From Pristionchus mayeri (Eukaryota; Nematoda; Chromadorea; Rhabditida; Neodiplogasteridae), in the NCBI GenBank assembly GCA_036245805.1, contig BTRK01000003.1, positions 15,478,464 through 15,542,463 on the forward strand: DNA of 64,000 nt, in the 5' to 3' direction. Within the stretch, counting starts at the first letter, position 1; each line of letters opens with the position of its first letter. Under the pieces are notes generated by a model, which worked only from the letters and a program-made list of their open reading frames with translations, made no database searches and was not told the origin of the DNA. The position numbers and the translations under genes were made by a program. Below are positions 47,260 through 59,937 of the stretch, piece by piece.

Positions 47260-48190
47260 CTGCAAATGAATTGAGTTGAAATTCAATTTCAATAATGTAA
47301 AGTAAAGTTTGAGCAACGGTTTAAATGTTTATCATTTATATGCATTATTTCGCACCATAGACAGATCAGGAGAGTGTTGTGTAAAATAAAGCGATTATCG
47401 AACTCTATTTACAAGCCAAGCCTAATGCAGTTTAACACAATCGGTCAACCAAATGGTCAACCATTTCTTCATAACTTGATCCTACACTATCTCTTGGGTT
47501 GTTACAGTTTCATATTTTCAATATTATTGTTCACCTGGGTCGAGAATAGCGTGAGAGTATCCAGAACATCTCATTGAACACAGGAGTCATAGTAACGCAG
47601 GTGTAGAGAGGTTGTGTACAGGAAACTTGAGCGTCAGGTCAGTTCATTGATTCAAAACACGCAAACACAATGGTTCATAAAGGATGGAAAGCAATCGAGA
47701 ACGAGTGATACACCGGTTATCACTATTGTCAGCGGGGAGAGAGGGCGCACTCCGCGTTTGTCGCTTTCCATCAATTTCCTCTTCCACCGTGGAGAATTTC
47801 GCCACAATGGTCAGCTGTTTCCCTCGTTTTCTCTAGCCCTCTCTCTTCTGATTTGAAGCACAAAATCTGATTTTCGGATCCACAAGTGGAATTGCAAGGA
47901 TGCACATTGTCACAGTTGGACATTACGTCCCTCCAGGATTTGGACGAAGTCGGAGATGAAGCAAGACCATGAAATCGATGGAGGATTCCTATTAATATGG
48001 TCGTTATTTGATTTATTTATAATTTCAATTATTAATGATTATCGAATATAGTTTAGCATTATGAATGTTAGCAGCTAATAAATTTCATCAATTTCATGAT
48101 TTACAATCATAATAAATAAAAAAACAAATAAAAAATCGATCGCACGGGCGACAATAGAGGGTAGATCAAAGGTCGACTCTCTCCGCCAGA
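47260..48190. other. no gene recognised
   Basis: Upstream side of the coiled-coil gene. Small frames only, none with family motifs. It may contain unrecognised 5' exons. Confidence 0.3.
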
Positions 48191-48229
48191 GAACTCCCCT
48201 GAAATTCTTATTAAATGTCATCGCACTTA

Positions 48230-49110
48230 TGTCCTTCCTCACCTTGATTTTGCTTGTCCTTTCTGGAATCCGTATACTAAGAAGGATAGTCAGACAATAG
48301 AGAAGGTCCAAGAACAATTTACTCGAATTCTATTCTATCGATGTTTTCCTTCTCCATCATATCCTCTTTCTCTTCCTTCCTATCCAAAACGTCTGTCTAC
48401 TCTTGGTCTTCATGCGCTTTCAGAGAGGAGAGTCATTTTTGACCTAGTTTTCGCCCGTAGGATTATGAATGGCGACACAGTTCTAGATCGCAATAGATAC
48501 TTTACTTTAAACCCCTTAGAGATAGATCGAACACATTTGGAATTCATATTGAGGCAACTAAATCCACACCTTGTTTTCATTGTTTTTCCAGAAGAGTAGC
48601 TAGGATACTTAGTGAACTACCTTCAGATGTTCATAGTTTTTCGAGTATTGCTGTATTTAAGAATAGATTACTCAAATTAGACTTATCTAAGTTAGCACTT
48701 TATCGTTAGTTATTCACTTCCCCCCTTCTCTTCCCTCTCCCTACCCACATATTCTCTTTTCACCCCCCCCCCCTCCGCCCCCCACGCACACATCTCTACT
48801 CCCTCCCCACCTCTCCCCCATTAGAGATCTACGGATGCTGGTTCTCGGAGCAGAGTCTACCTGGTCTACCCGAGTGCCTCCTCCTCGGTTCCCTCCTCAT
48901 ATACTGACCAGACGAAGACAGATGAGACCAGCTGACTAGATCTTCGATTTTCTTTCTCTTCTTTTTTGTGTACCCCTTCTCTCCCTTTACCCCTCTTTTA
49001 CTTTAATCCTCGGTATGAGCAGAATCTAATTATTCTGTAACACCGTACATTATATACTGTATCGCATCTCGTTGCGCATTCGAGCGTAGATAAAATATAA
49101 TATATATAAT
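48230..49110 (+). mobile_element. 5'-truncated non-LTR retrotransposon 3' end (RT C-terminus)
   Basis: The plus-strand frame reads CPFWNPYTKKDSQTIEKVQE, FTRILFYRCFP, KRLSTLGLHALSERRVIFDL, FARRIMNGDT. After a frameshift near 48550 it continues ATKSTPCFHCFSRRVARI, LPSDVHSFSSIAVFKNRLL and a stop at about 48709. This is the conserved C-terminal region of CR1/Jockey-type RTs (VQ-FTR, LGLxSLxxRR, FK-RL). It is followed by about 400 bp of pyrimidine-rich 3' UTR and an AT-rich tail near 49100. It lacks the RT core and endonuclease. Confidence 0.7.
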
Positions 49111-49850
49111 TGAAATATTTTCACACTTTTATTTCAGTCGTTTCTCATTATTTCAAGTTCTTCTGTTTCCGTGGATGATTTGGCGACTTTCATGGATATA
49201 GAAAAGATTTAGTGGGGAAAGAGATTACGATGAAGATATATAGTATATATATAATATATTAGGATTGTGATTACAGTAGAATTTGTACAATAGAATCTGA
49301 ATAATATTTATCCATGCTCTTTGTTAAGCCAATTTATCATACCAGTGAAAAATATTAGATTTCAGATTTTGACATCCTAATAAAGATTTGCCTCTCATTG
49401 AACCAATCAATATCAGAAAATTCTGAAAATTCGCAACTTCTAGACACATTCGAATCCTGTAACTCGGAGTTCATTTTTATTTGTTTTCTACAGGGATCGG
49501 GCTCAAGAACAGAAGTAGTATCTGTACAAAAGGATGAGAAGTTCATGAAACATACAACTGACCTGGACAATTAAGAATAATTGGAAAGTACATTTGTACG
49601 ATTTCCCGTGTTTATCCTGTCTCTTTCGGGATTTTTTTCATTATTGTTCGCACATTGCATGTCATTGTATTACTTTCTAATAAACGCAATTGACTTTGGA
49701 ATCTATTATATGGACAATGAGACAAGTGAAGTTCGTGCTGCACAAGGAAATGATCTATCCTTGTATTCATAAAATTAATGATTAATAGATACATAGAATA
49801 AACAATCACAGAATAGGCCCAAAATTCGTAATCAGAGTTAACAAAACAAA
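49111..49850. other. no gene recognised
   Basis: AT-rich. A minus-strand frame at 49570-49355 (ELQDSNVSRSCEFSEF) has a possible acceptor but no recognised homology. Confidence 0.3.
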
Positions 49851-49854
49851 TGTT

Positions 49855-51150
49855 TATGAGAGACTTTTGATTCAGTGAACATATGCTTGGCACTAGGCCA
49901 AAATTCGAAATCCTCCTAAATGTGCACACATGTAGTACTCGGTGAGTATAGCCCAGCAGTGGCCTATTTAGTGTTCTAGATCAATCGTTGAAAAATGCGC
50001 CGCACTTTAGTCTGAAAACGTCAATTTTCGAAATTTGCTATTTCGCAACCGATCCGAACGGTTAATATCTCTAAAATTTGAAAATATTCAAGTGATCACA
50101 CCTGCCAAGTTTCATATCGATTGGATTTAAAATGTGTGGAAAAAATCAAAAATCTGAAAAATTTTGCAAATTTTAGGTTGCATCTCCTTCGGATGATATG
50201 AATCTAAAACTTTGCATTCTTCCTATGTATAGTGTGATGAGTACTGCTTAAGTGTATAAATAAACAAAAATTAAAAATATAGTTTTGGAGAATTCAGCAA
50301 AAAACGGAGGTCAACTTGAAATAAAATCAGTTCATGATAGGCCCTGGCCTACCGTAACCCACAACAGAAATGGAGGAAAGGTGTTCTAGGGTTACCATAC
50401 ACGAAGCACTCACTGCGGGAAATTCACCAGCGTCAACAAAATTTCGATACGAACTCGCGCGCGCCAGAGCGCTTATGTTAAAGAGCTACCGTAATCTCTC
50501 GATTTGCTTTACCAGACGAGCTCTCACGCGCACGGATGCGCATCGAAATTTCTTTCATGCTGGTGTATTTCTCTCAGCGAGTGCTCCGTGTAGGGTAACC
50601 CTAGAACACCTGTCCTCCATTTCTGTTGTGGGTTACGGTAGGCCAGGGCCTATCATGAACTGATTTTATTTCAAGTTGACCTCCCTTTTTTGCCGAATTC
50701 TCCAAAACTATATTTTTAATTTTCGTTTATTTGTAAACTTAAGCAGTACTCATCACTCACTATACATAGCAAGAATGCAAAGTTTTAGATTCATATCATC
50801 CGAAGGAGATGCAACCTAAAATTTGAAATTTTTTTCAAATTTTTGATTTTTTCCAAACAATTTAAAACGAATCGATATGAAACTTGGCAGGTGTGATCAC
50901 TTGAATATTTCCAATTTTTAGAGATATTAACCGTTCGGATCGGTTGCGAAGTAGCAAATTTCGAAAATTGACGTTTTCAGACTAAAGTGCGGCGCATTTT
51001 TCAACGATTGATCTAGAACACTAAATAGGCCACTGCTGAGCTATACGCACCGAGTACTACATGTGTGCACATTTAGGAGGATTTCCATTTTTGGCCTAGT
51101 GCCAAGGGTATCTACAAATACGTTCACTGAGTCAAAAAGTCTCTCTTATG
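49855..51150. mobile_element. 1.3-kb giant palindrome sharing ends with the one at 35286
   Basis: The end CTTGGCACTAGGCCAAAATT (49888) is mirrored by TTTTTGGCCTAGTGCCAAG near 51105. Flanks AGAGACTTTTGATTCAGTG / CACTGAGTCAAAAAGTCTCT lie outside. The centre is near 50500 with GATAGGCCCTGGCCTACCGT / ACGGTAGGCCAGGGCCTATC. The first ~30 bases match the palindrome in gene C intron 1. Confidence 0.85.
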
Positions 51151-52137
51151 CGCATCTGTCGTCCATCTTCATGTGCTTTCTCTTTCTTCTGTGCTTAAAT
51201 GGACACTCGAGTGGCGCTGAAAGAGTTCGAGAATTCATGAATCGGAGCACGGTGGATCGGTGCTGTTGTTGTGTATTAGATAATCACTAGTGTTGTGTTG
51301 CATAACTGCATGTGTTGCATAACATAACATATGCATGTGTTGCATAACATAACTCAGACTCGAGTTCCCAACAAAAATATAGTGCTGAATTTTCTCGTCC
51401 AGGTTGACCCGCTATTGCAGTCGATGCGTCGCGCGGACCCAGCTGCAGCTGCAAGCTGTGCTGCAGGCGACAAGCTGTATAACAGTGAAATCCAACCTAA
51501 ATGTTTGATTTGAAATTCGTCTCTCAGGATCATCTTTTTGATTTTGCGGGATACAGAATTTTTTAAACACATAACTCAGTACATTCGGGTTACACATGTG
51601 AGATATGAGTTCATCAATCCTAGAAGGTGCAATGATCCGGAGTTCTTTTGCCTTAAACTATATTAAATAATTATTGTCTAGAATATATGGAATGCAAGTA
51701 TTCGTTAAATCCTAAGGTGCTTTCCTCTCTTCGGTGAATGCATGGGCACTCGAGTGCCAGCTTCGCCATCGTTCAGGGCCGCAATGCGAGTGGGGGAGAA
51801 GAACGAGATGCGGCGCGGGTTCGGTATGATCAAGTAGGCTACCTGTAGGAAAGCTTGTATTAACAACGGCAGTCCATAATAATCGTAAGCGTGTGGAATG
51901 GGTACTGAACGACCTCGAAAATTAGTGTACCCGGCTGATCGGGGTTGTGATATTGGCTGATATAACTGAGAGTATGGGGTTGTTCAATGCACTCTTGCTT
52001 GTTGTCCGAAATAGAACATATTTTGTCGTTCAACTTGCTTGATGCTGTCAATCTATCGCGCGTCGCAGCAGCTGCAACCTGTCCAGTAGGCCAGAAAGTA
52101 TACCAGAGCATCTTCTATGAGGATTGTTCGATCTCTT

Positions 52138-53444
52138 GGCTCTGTAGTAAAACGCGGGTCCCACCTGATACTTTTGTGGTCCCAATACACTTTTGTGGTC
52201 CGATACTTTTGTGGTCCCATTCTTTTGTGGTCCCTTACTTTTGTGGTCCGATACTTTTGTGGTCCCATACTTTTGTGGTCCCAAGAGCCTGTAATATACA
52301 CATCATAATTTTGTGGTCCCAATGCTTTTGTGGTCCGATACTTTTGTGGTCCGATACTTTTGTGGTCCGCTACTTTTGTGGTCCGATACTTTTGTGGTCC
52401 CATACTTTTGTGGTCCGATACTTTTGTGGTCCCATACTTTCGTGGTCCCATACTATTGTGGTCCCAACATCATACACATGTAACCATCATAATTACATAA
52501 ATACATCTATACCTCCTTCCCAATATTGGCATCCTTCCCAATACCTGTAAGCAACGATAGGGTCTCCCCGCGAAGCGGGGAGACCCGATCGTGGCTTACC
52601 GCTTAGGCAATGAGACGGCTTAGGCCGGCGATATACATAGAAAGGTGCCTGGCTCAGTCTTGACCGACGAGTGAATATACAAAATGCATAATTGAGAATG
52701 AAACATTAATCACGCACCTTTATATTTATTATATATCGCCGACCTAAGCCGTCTTATTGCCTAAGCGGTAAGCAACGATCGGGTCTCCCCGCTTCGCGGG
52801 GAGACCCTATCGTTGCTTACAGAGCTCCCCGCTTCGCGGGTCGCCGATATTGGAAAGGATGCATAGATGTATTTATGCTGTTATGAAGCCTATATGTGTA
52901 TGTTGTTGGGACCACAAAAGTATCGGACCACAAAAGTATCGGACCACAAAAGTATGGGACCACAAAAGTATCGGACCACAAAAGTATCGGACCACAAAAG
53001 TATTGGGACCACAAAAGTATGATGTGTATATTACAGGCTCTTGGGACCACAAAAGTATGATGTGTATATTACAGGCTCTTGGGACCACAAAAGTATGGGA
53101 CAACAAAAGTATCGGACCACAAAAGTATGGGACCACAAAAGTATCGGACCACAAAAGTATGGGACCACAAAAGTATCGGACCACAAAAGTATCGGACCAC
53201 AAAAGTATTGGGACCACAAAAGTCTGATGTGTATATTACAGGCTCTTGGGACCACAAAAGTATGGGACCACAAAAGTATCGGACCACAAAAGTATGGGAC
53301 CACAAAAGTATCGGACCACAAAAGTATGGGACCACAAAAGTATCGGACCACAAAAGTATGGGACCACACAACTATCGGACCACAAAAGTATCGGACCACA
53401 AAAGTATATGATGTATGAAGGGACCCGCGTTTTACTACTGAGCC
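52138..53444. mobile_element. Foldback-like element, 1307 bp, with satellite-built arms and 8-bp target duplication
   Basis: A perfect 8-bp direct repeat GATCTCTT flanks it (52130-52137 and 53445-53452). Ends GGCTCTGTAGTAAAACGCGG / CGCGTTTTACTACTGAGCC are inverted. The left arm is a tandem array of a 15/16-bp unit ACTTTTGTGGTCC(C/G)AT (about 52165-52465). The right arm is its reverse complement (about 52905-53410). A central inverted module (CGGGTCTCCCCGCTTCGCGG type hairpins, GCTTACCGCTTAGGCAATGA / GCCTAAGCGGTAAGC) lies at 52545-52830. The structure mirrors Drosophila FB or Galileo elements. No transposase frame; the frames within are repeat artefacts. Confidence 0.9.
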
Positions 53445-53834
53445 GATCTCTTTCCTCTATTATTTTTTCCTGTGCGCTCATTGAACGACAAAACCTCCGT
53501 AATTTCCAGTTTCACATGCGAGATATCAGTTCAAAAGTACGTGAAGATCTAATTATAACTTTTTATACCATTAACTATATTTAAAAATATTATCTACAAT
53601 GAGCAGCTGCGCTACCGTATAGGGGCACAATGTCGGTGGAGGGCGACGGTAGGATTGCAGTAGAGCACTAGATGATTACAGTATGTGAACAAAAGAGTTT
53701 GAGAATTCATGAATCTGAATTTCAGCACGGCGGATCGGTGCTGTTATTGTAGATTATGTACTTACGAATGTTGAGTTGTTCAATGCATTTCCAGAACGAA
53801 TTTTCAAAAAATATAGTGCTACACTATCTTTCAG

Positions 53835-53929
53835 TTTGTCGAGCTACTGTCGAAGAACGGAGTAGATGCAGCAGCTGCAGAAGCAGTCTGTGCTGCAGGT
53901 GACAAGGTGTACCTGAGCGTCTATATCAG
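53835..53929 (+). pseudogene. best-preserved exon copy of the array (AAEAVCAAGDKVYLSVYI)
   Basis: The acceptor TTTCAG is followed by FVELLSKNGVDAAAAEAV, CAAGDKVYLSVYI and a GTATGT donor. Equivalent exons elsewhere read DPAAAASCAAGDKLYNSE (about 51430), SRVAAAATCPVGQKVYQS (about 52060), NAVASDAVCAAGDKQDES (about 61425) and ISATAAAAVCASDDELDQ (about 61860). The pattern distantly recalls gene B exon KELDAGAAICATKIYQLQ (30191). It is not a recognised domain. Confidence 0.5.
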
Positions 53930-56128
53930 GTATGTTTGATCGTCTCATTCTCTTCATTTTGCTGGTTCTCTTATTGAATAGCGACAGAACATGCTGAATG
54001 AAGGGAATACATCCTACATTTATATGATTTTAAATTTGTAATGGAAAATTCATCTTCCAGGATTGTCCTCAGATTTTTGCGGGAAACGGAAAATAGTTTT
54101 GAACGTCGTAGGTTCGAGTTGCCCATGTGAGGTATCAGTTCAAAAATCCGTGAAGATGCGACGACAATGAATGGGAAGCAGGTAATCTCTGGTGCTTTGC
54201 TTTCTCTCTCTCTTTGGTGCTTACATACATGGGCACTCGATTGACCAGCTACGCTATCGTACAGGGACGCAATGTGAGTGAAGGAGGACGGTGGGATTAA
54301 ATTAGTTTAGTACAACATGATTGTAGTTTTGTCACGAAATGACTATGGTAGGAATAATGCAGGGTCTCATTTGGACTGGGTAATGGGTCTTGTGCTTGTG
54401 GGTAGGCATTTAATCATTCGTTACGCAGACAAATTTTTTTTGCAATGCATATGATGCGATTAACGTGAGACCGGTGATTCTCTGTTCATAAAATATTAAT
54501 GAAACACCAAAATCTGATTTAAAGTTTTGCAAAAATGTTGCGTGCAATAGCACATGCGCGGTTCTGCTGTGGAAACAATTTATAAATCCTTTATAAATCT
54601 CTTCGCAAAGCATATTGATCGTTCTATTACATATCTCAGAATAGAACAATTGTCGAATAGGCCAATTAACTTTGTTCAGATAGTCTTAAACTAAACTCAG
54701 TGTTTACGCGCCTCTATGCTCTATTAGCTGCTTTCTTCTTCGCTCTCCGTCGCCTACATGGATACGCGAGAGAACAGCTGCGCCATCGTACAGTGATATT
54801 GTGAGTGTAAATGATGTCATGTTGTGCGATATGAGCAAGTAGACAACCGGCAGGCACATTGTATACGGCTGAGCGTAATAAGCGTGTTAAAGGAGTGCTC
54901 CGGGGAACAAATGCTAGGGAGTCCCACCACGAAAATTATGCGCTCGCAATGGGAAACTGTAGCGATTTTGCCCATATAATGAGCTGAAACGTATGCAGAA
55001 CGAGTGAAACATAAACGAACCAGGCGCTACCCTGCTCTTTCAATGAACTTTGCGCGTATGTAAATAGGCCCAGAGGCGTCTGTGAAACTTCGTATAAAGT
55101 GATTTCTGATCGGGTGAGTGACATCTACGATATCCACATTGTCGCTATGAGTGACTGAACATTCCCCGGAGCACCCCTTTAAGTGAGAACCAGAATCGAA
55201 AATTGATGTGCCGGCTGATTGGGGTTGTTGCTGTGGGTGATACATCCGTGAGTATGGAATTTGTCAATGCCTTTGGGTTTTGCTTGTTATTCAAAAAAAA
55301 GATAAAAGCGCTAAAAGGAATATAATTCATCAATCGAAGCTTGGCGAATCGGTGCCATTGTTGTTTGTTATATAATGTGCGAAACAAAGGCTATTTACCC
55401 ACCCTTTCAGTTGTCTCTCTATCTTCCTCCTGCTCTAGTTTTTCTCGGCTGCAGTGATTGGATGCAGCGATTGCAGTGAATTCCATTTTCCTACTTTGCC
55501 AGAGATGTTTTCATTTACTCAGATAGTCTCTCTTAAAGTGTTACAATTTCTTGAGAAATCAGGTAATATGACCGTATCGTTTTGAGATTCCCACTTTTTC
55601 CTTGACCACTGCGGACATTTCATTTGTCCGTATGTATTTTCTAAGGGTTCCGTGGAAGGAATTGGAATAAGATTCATTTCCAAATTCTTGTCTGAGAATA
55701 TTTGCGAAAAATATATGAGTGGCCAAAAGAAAAAATTAGTTGTGTTGTGAGCGCGAAGATACATGCGACATTTGTGGTGAAAAGATAAGTGATCTATAAT
55801 CGTTCTTCGTTAAATTGATTCATCGCACCCGTTGATGCTAAAAAAAAACATTCGTCCACATTTTGCAAAACGAAGTCCTCTGTTCGTGCGTCTCTATCGA
55901 TACTCGTCATGTGTTTGCTCCCTTCACATGACGAGTAAATTCAAGGAGAAGACTACTGGGAGCCGAGATATGGGATTTTGGGAATTCAAATTTGCTCTCT
56001 TTTCCACAGCATGATTCTCTAGTGACCAGCTACACCATCGTACAAGGGCACAATGTGAGTGGGGGAGAAGAACGAGATGCGGAGCGGGTTCGGCATGATC
56101 AAGTAGGCTACCTGTAGGAAAGCTTGTA
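53930..56128. other. array interior without a complete gene
   Basis: Diverged copies of the array blocks (54.2, 54.75, 55.34 and 56.03 kb). Small frames have no recognisable domains. Confidence 0.45.
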
Positions 56129-56292
56129 TTAAAGTTACCGGATGAGGACGAAACCCTGATCTGACCCTGATCTGGTTGCGTGTACGAGAGAGTATGCAAA
56201 AATGAGAGAGCGCGGGATTACGCTGATCATTTCCGGCCTTTCCTTGAGGGTATTATTGATTTTTAGCATTTTTGTATATTCATTCTCAACTA

Positions 56293-57537
56293 TTAGGTTG
56301 AACAGAAAGTCTTTATAAACTGTTTTGCTAGATCACTGCTCAGTGCACGAGACCTTTGGTGTTCCCTCGCCTCTAGTGAATAACACATGACAAAGGGACT
56401 ATGTGGTCAACAACTCCCCATTCCACGCCTTTCATTCTGCCACTAGTAAGACCACGATGTTTGTTCCCACGGCCTTGCACATCCGCAACGTTCTGTTATT
56501 CGTATTCCTCTCTCACACTACAATGAAGGAATAGGAACGTCAGTTGGCTGAAGTGTACGATTCATATGCCACTCACTACCAGGCCATGCGCAATTGGTAC
56601 CAACTCTTCGAGAAGGGGGACTTTTCCATGGATGATCATGACCGGTCTGGGAGGCCACCCGAGCTGGATTTGGATGCGCTACGGATCGTAGTGGAATTGG
56701 GTCCTTTCCAAATACCCGCGACATGGCAGCCACACTTGGGGTATCGCAAAGCACCATCGTAAAATGATTGGTCTCCATTGGCAAGAAGAAGAAGCTAGGC
56801 CGTTTCATACAACACAAATTGACCCAAGACCAGTTTGACCACCGTGTCGACGATTCCCTTTCTCTACTCACTCTTCACGCTGGAGATCGATGGTTGGACC
56901 GTCTCATAACATGGGTCGAGAAGTGGGTCTGCTTTGAGAATCACCATAGGAGGGCACAGTGGGTAGATGCCAATGAGACCCCACAGGACGTCGCAAAGCA
57001 TGACCTTCACCCTATGAAAATCTTGCTCTCTGCCTGGTGGGGAGTGGATGGCCCGATTTACTGGGAGCTCCTACCCGAGAAGCGGATAATTACTGGATAT
57101 GTCGACACTAAACAACTACGGAATCTCAAGAAGAAATTCGCACAATCTGCCCTGAACGGCAAGAAAGTGTACTATCAACACGATAACGCCCGACCCCATG
57201 TTCCACGGCAGGTCAAGCAGGAGCTGTCCAAATATGGCTGGATGGTTCTCCCTCATACACCGTATTCTCCTGACTTGGCCCCTTCGTATTATTGGTTGTT
57301 CTCGGACCCGTCATCTCGATCAGAGATCCTTCACTTCCCGTGGGGCGATCGAGGCCGCACTCAAGCAATATTTTGATTCGCGCCGAGATGGGTTCTATAA
57401 GGAGGGAATCCATAAGTTGCCTGAACGTTGGAGATTTGTCGTAGATAACAATGGTGCATACGTTTGATTTCGCTCTTGCGCTTTATTGTCAGAAGAAGGG
57501 AAATAAAAAGTTTATAAAGACTTTCTGTTCAACCTAA
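56293..57537 (+). mobile_element. mariner element (1245 bp) nested in the TTAA MITE
   Basis: Terminal inverted repeats TTAGGTTGAACAGAAAGTCT / AGACTTTCTGTTCAACCTAA, with TA at 56291-56292 and 57538-57539. It carries a plus-strand transposase (next entry). Its end sequence is unrelated to the TTGGGGTGT-type mariner at 22463, so it is a separate lineage. Confidence 0.93.
56523..57467 (+). pseudogene. mariner transposase with frameshifts and lost catalytic residues
   Basis: An early stop follows MKE (56523-56534). The frame then runs through YHQ-less YQAMRNWYQLFEKGDF and HDRSGRPPEL, with shifts near 56690-56765 and 57340. The frame from 56768 contains ITWVEKWVCF where mariners have a TGDEKW-type motif, so the first catalytic Asp is replaced by Val. 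YYQHDNARPH keeps the second Asp. PYSPDLAPSYYWLF has Tyr where the third catalytic Asp is expected. The C-terminal KLPERWRFVVDNNGAYV is intact. Inactive several times over. Confidence 0.85.
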
Positions 57538-57610
57538 TAATTTAGCAATCGGCTATTCGATGGAGAACAAAAAATAGGGAGTCAATTTTGTCCTCGTCCG
57601 GTAACTTTAA

Positions 57611-59937
57611 CAACGGCAGTCCATAATAATAGTAAGCGTGTAGAATGGGTCCTGAACGAAATCGAAAATTCGTGTACCGGGCTGATCTGGGTTTTGGTTG
57701 TGGCTGGTATATCTGAGTGTATGAGATTGTTCGTTAGACGAAACAATGACGACGATACAAGCACTATGGTTCCGATCCTTTTGATTTGGTAGAAATTTAA
57801 ATGCGTTGTCAACCATACACTTCAGAGAAATTAATTAACCTTCAAAGTATGATGTGCGTTGCAAAGAAACTCCTCCTTTCATTTCAGTCTTCTCTCAAAC
57901 TTTCTTCGCGCCAGTTCATCCCAGCTGCAAAGGATTAACAGGTGACTATCACGGAGAAATAGATGTAAAGGGAGGGAGAGTGCTGGGCATAAATAAATTA
58001 AGATTACTATAAAATTTGTTATGAGATAATTTAGAAAAAGTCACTTCGCTGTAGGGTGGTTACTGAAAGAACTCGAAAAGACCGCTGTAGGGTGGTAAGT
58101 GTGAGAGAGTCGAAATGCTGTTGATACAAAAACTTGTTGTGTTAAAGAAAAAGCCGTTGAAAGAGTTCGAGTATGCATGATCTAAACACGGCTGATCGGT
58201 GCTGCTGTTATGGATTATGCAATCGGGAGTGTTGGGTACCCCAATGAACATCCCGAGTGTGTGATCAAATAAAAATAAAGTATTACATTTTAATTCAGCT
58301 TTTTGCGCTGCAGTCGATGTACCGCGCGGACGCAGCAACTGCAGCTGCAAGGTGGGCATGATCAAGTTGGCTATCGGATAGCAAATTTCTATTTAAGACG
58401 GCAGTCCATAATAATCGTCCGCGTATGGAATGGTTACTGAAAGAACTCGAAAATTCATGCACCCGGCTCATCGGGGTTGTTGTTGTGGCTCATATTTCCG
58501 AGAGTATGGGATTGTCCAATCCACGCTTCGGTTGTTGTGCGAAATAAAACAAATTTTCTAGTGAGGGGTGATCTTTTATCTTTGACATTTCCCTTGCCGT
58601 TTGTTAGAGCAAAGTAAGAACTAATCGAGCACTTGAGACATAGACCGTTATTCGAAACGATATGATTCACAACTCAAAAAATAGCATTTTCATTTCCAAC
58701 CTGTAGTTTCAAGAGCTCGTCGGTTCGTCGTTTCATGATTTCTCTGAAAGAACTGAAAAATCAGCGCATCATTGAGTGATGGTTCGATTGTTTAAAAAAC
58801 CAATTAATGTTTTAGTAAATCGTAATTGTGTATCTCAGCTCACCATCGTCTCGCTTGTTCGGTCGCTTCTCTATGGCTTCAACTTAATCTTCTCAGAGAA
58901 TGAAGGACACAGCGTTCTGACCCGACAGATAAGGGATCTCAACCAAACTGGAACCAGGAAACTTGAAATTCTGGTGAAACATAAAATATCCTGCCGCGAA
59001 TCTACCTCTCAATGAACGAAAGTGACTAGGCGGATTTGTGTTTCATGTCTAATATGAGATACCAGTGTCCTCAGAGAGATAAATTTGGGGTAGTTGCTTG
59101 CGGAGGGGTGGAGCAGTCTAGGTGGGTTCATGCAACTGAAGAGTACTATAGGTAGAGTGGTTCTACTATATAGACCAATGAATACCACGTCGATTATTTA
59201 AAATTTCACTAGAATTCTATGCCTAGAGACCACAAGCCACGCCCACTTCAGGGTATACCGAATGCGCTCAAAATTTTTCATTGCGCATGATATCTCATGC
59301 GCAATGAATATAGCCTGCTGAATGAAGGAAATCCAACAAAATTTTAATAGTAAAATTGCTATAAAAATTCATCTTCCATAATTTGTTTCGGGAACAGAAA
59401 ATTGCTTTGCATGAGATCACTTGATAATGATCCATCAATCACGAATGGTATATTTCACAAAGAAAATCCATTCGTTACGCACTCTATTTTATTTTTGCCC
59501 CAATTTACTAACTTTAACGCTTTGCCGGTGATAAATCTTTACGTGAATTTTAAATGAAACACGAAACAATGATGACGATACAATAACTATTTTTCGATTG
59601 TTTTGATATTGCCGAAGTTCTACATAGAATTTGTGCGTTGTCAACAATCCACTTGTTAGAAATTATTGAAATTCCAAACTATGATGTGCGGTACAAAGGC
59701 ACTTTTCCTCCCATTTCTGTCTTCTCTCGATATTTCTTCGACTCTTCAACAGTGGATGAACAGGCGACTATCAGGGGAGTGATAGAGGAAGGAAAAAGAG
59801 ATTTATGAAGCTTACTGCAGAATTTGATCCATATAATTAGGAAAAAAAATCACCTGATATGCAAACGGCAGTGGGTGTATATACAATGGCAGCTTTCTTA
59901 TTCGAAAATTCGTGAATTCGCCCAGCTGATCCATGTT
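57611..59937. other. array interior, no complete gene
   Basis: Contains array blocks at 57.61, 58.19, 58.33 and 58.40 kb. A 79-codon frame at 58776 shows no family motif. Confidence 0.4.

Larger units (their letters stand above)
56133..57606. mobile_element. TTAA-flanked (piggyBac-type) MITE, ~227 bp, interrupted by a mariner
   Basis: The left end AGTTACCGGATGAGGACG and right end CGTCCGGTAACT are inverted, with TTAA at 56129-56132 and 57607-57610. A paralogous array copy at about 51855 has the empty site GTATTAACAACGG with a single TTAA, confirming insertion. Removing the mariner (56293-57537) and its TA leaves about 227 bp with no coding capacity. Confidence 0.88.

Noticed and set aside
52053..53584. 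Frames rich in CGPILLWS or DHKSMGPQKY repeats
   Set aside because: Translations of the 15/16-bp repeats in the foldback arms, present in several frames and in mirror image.
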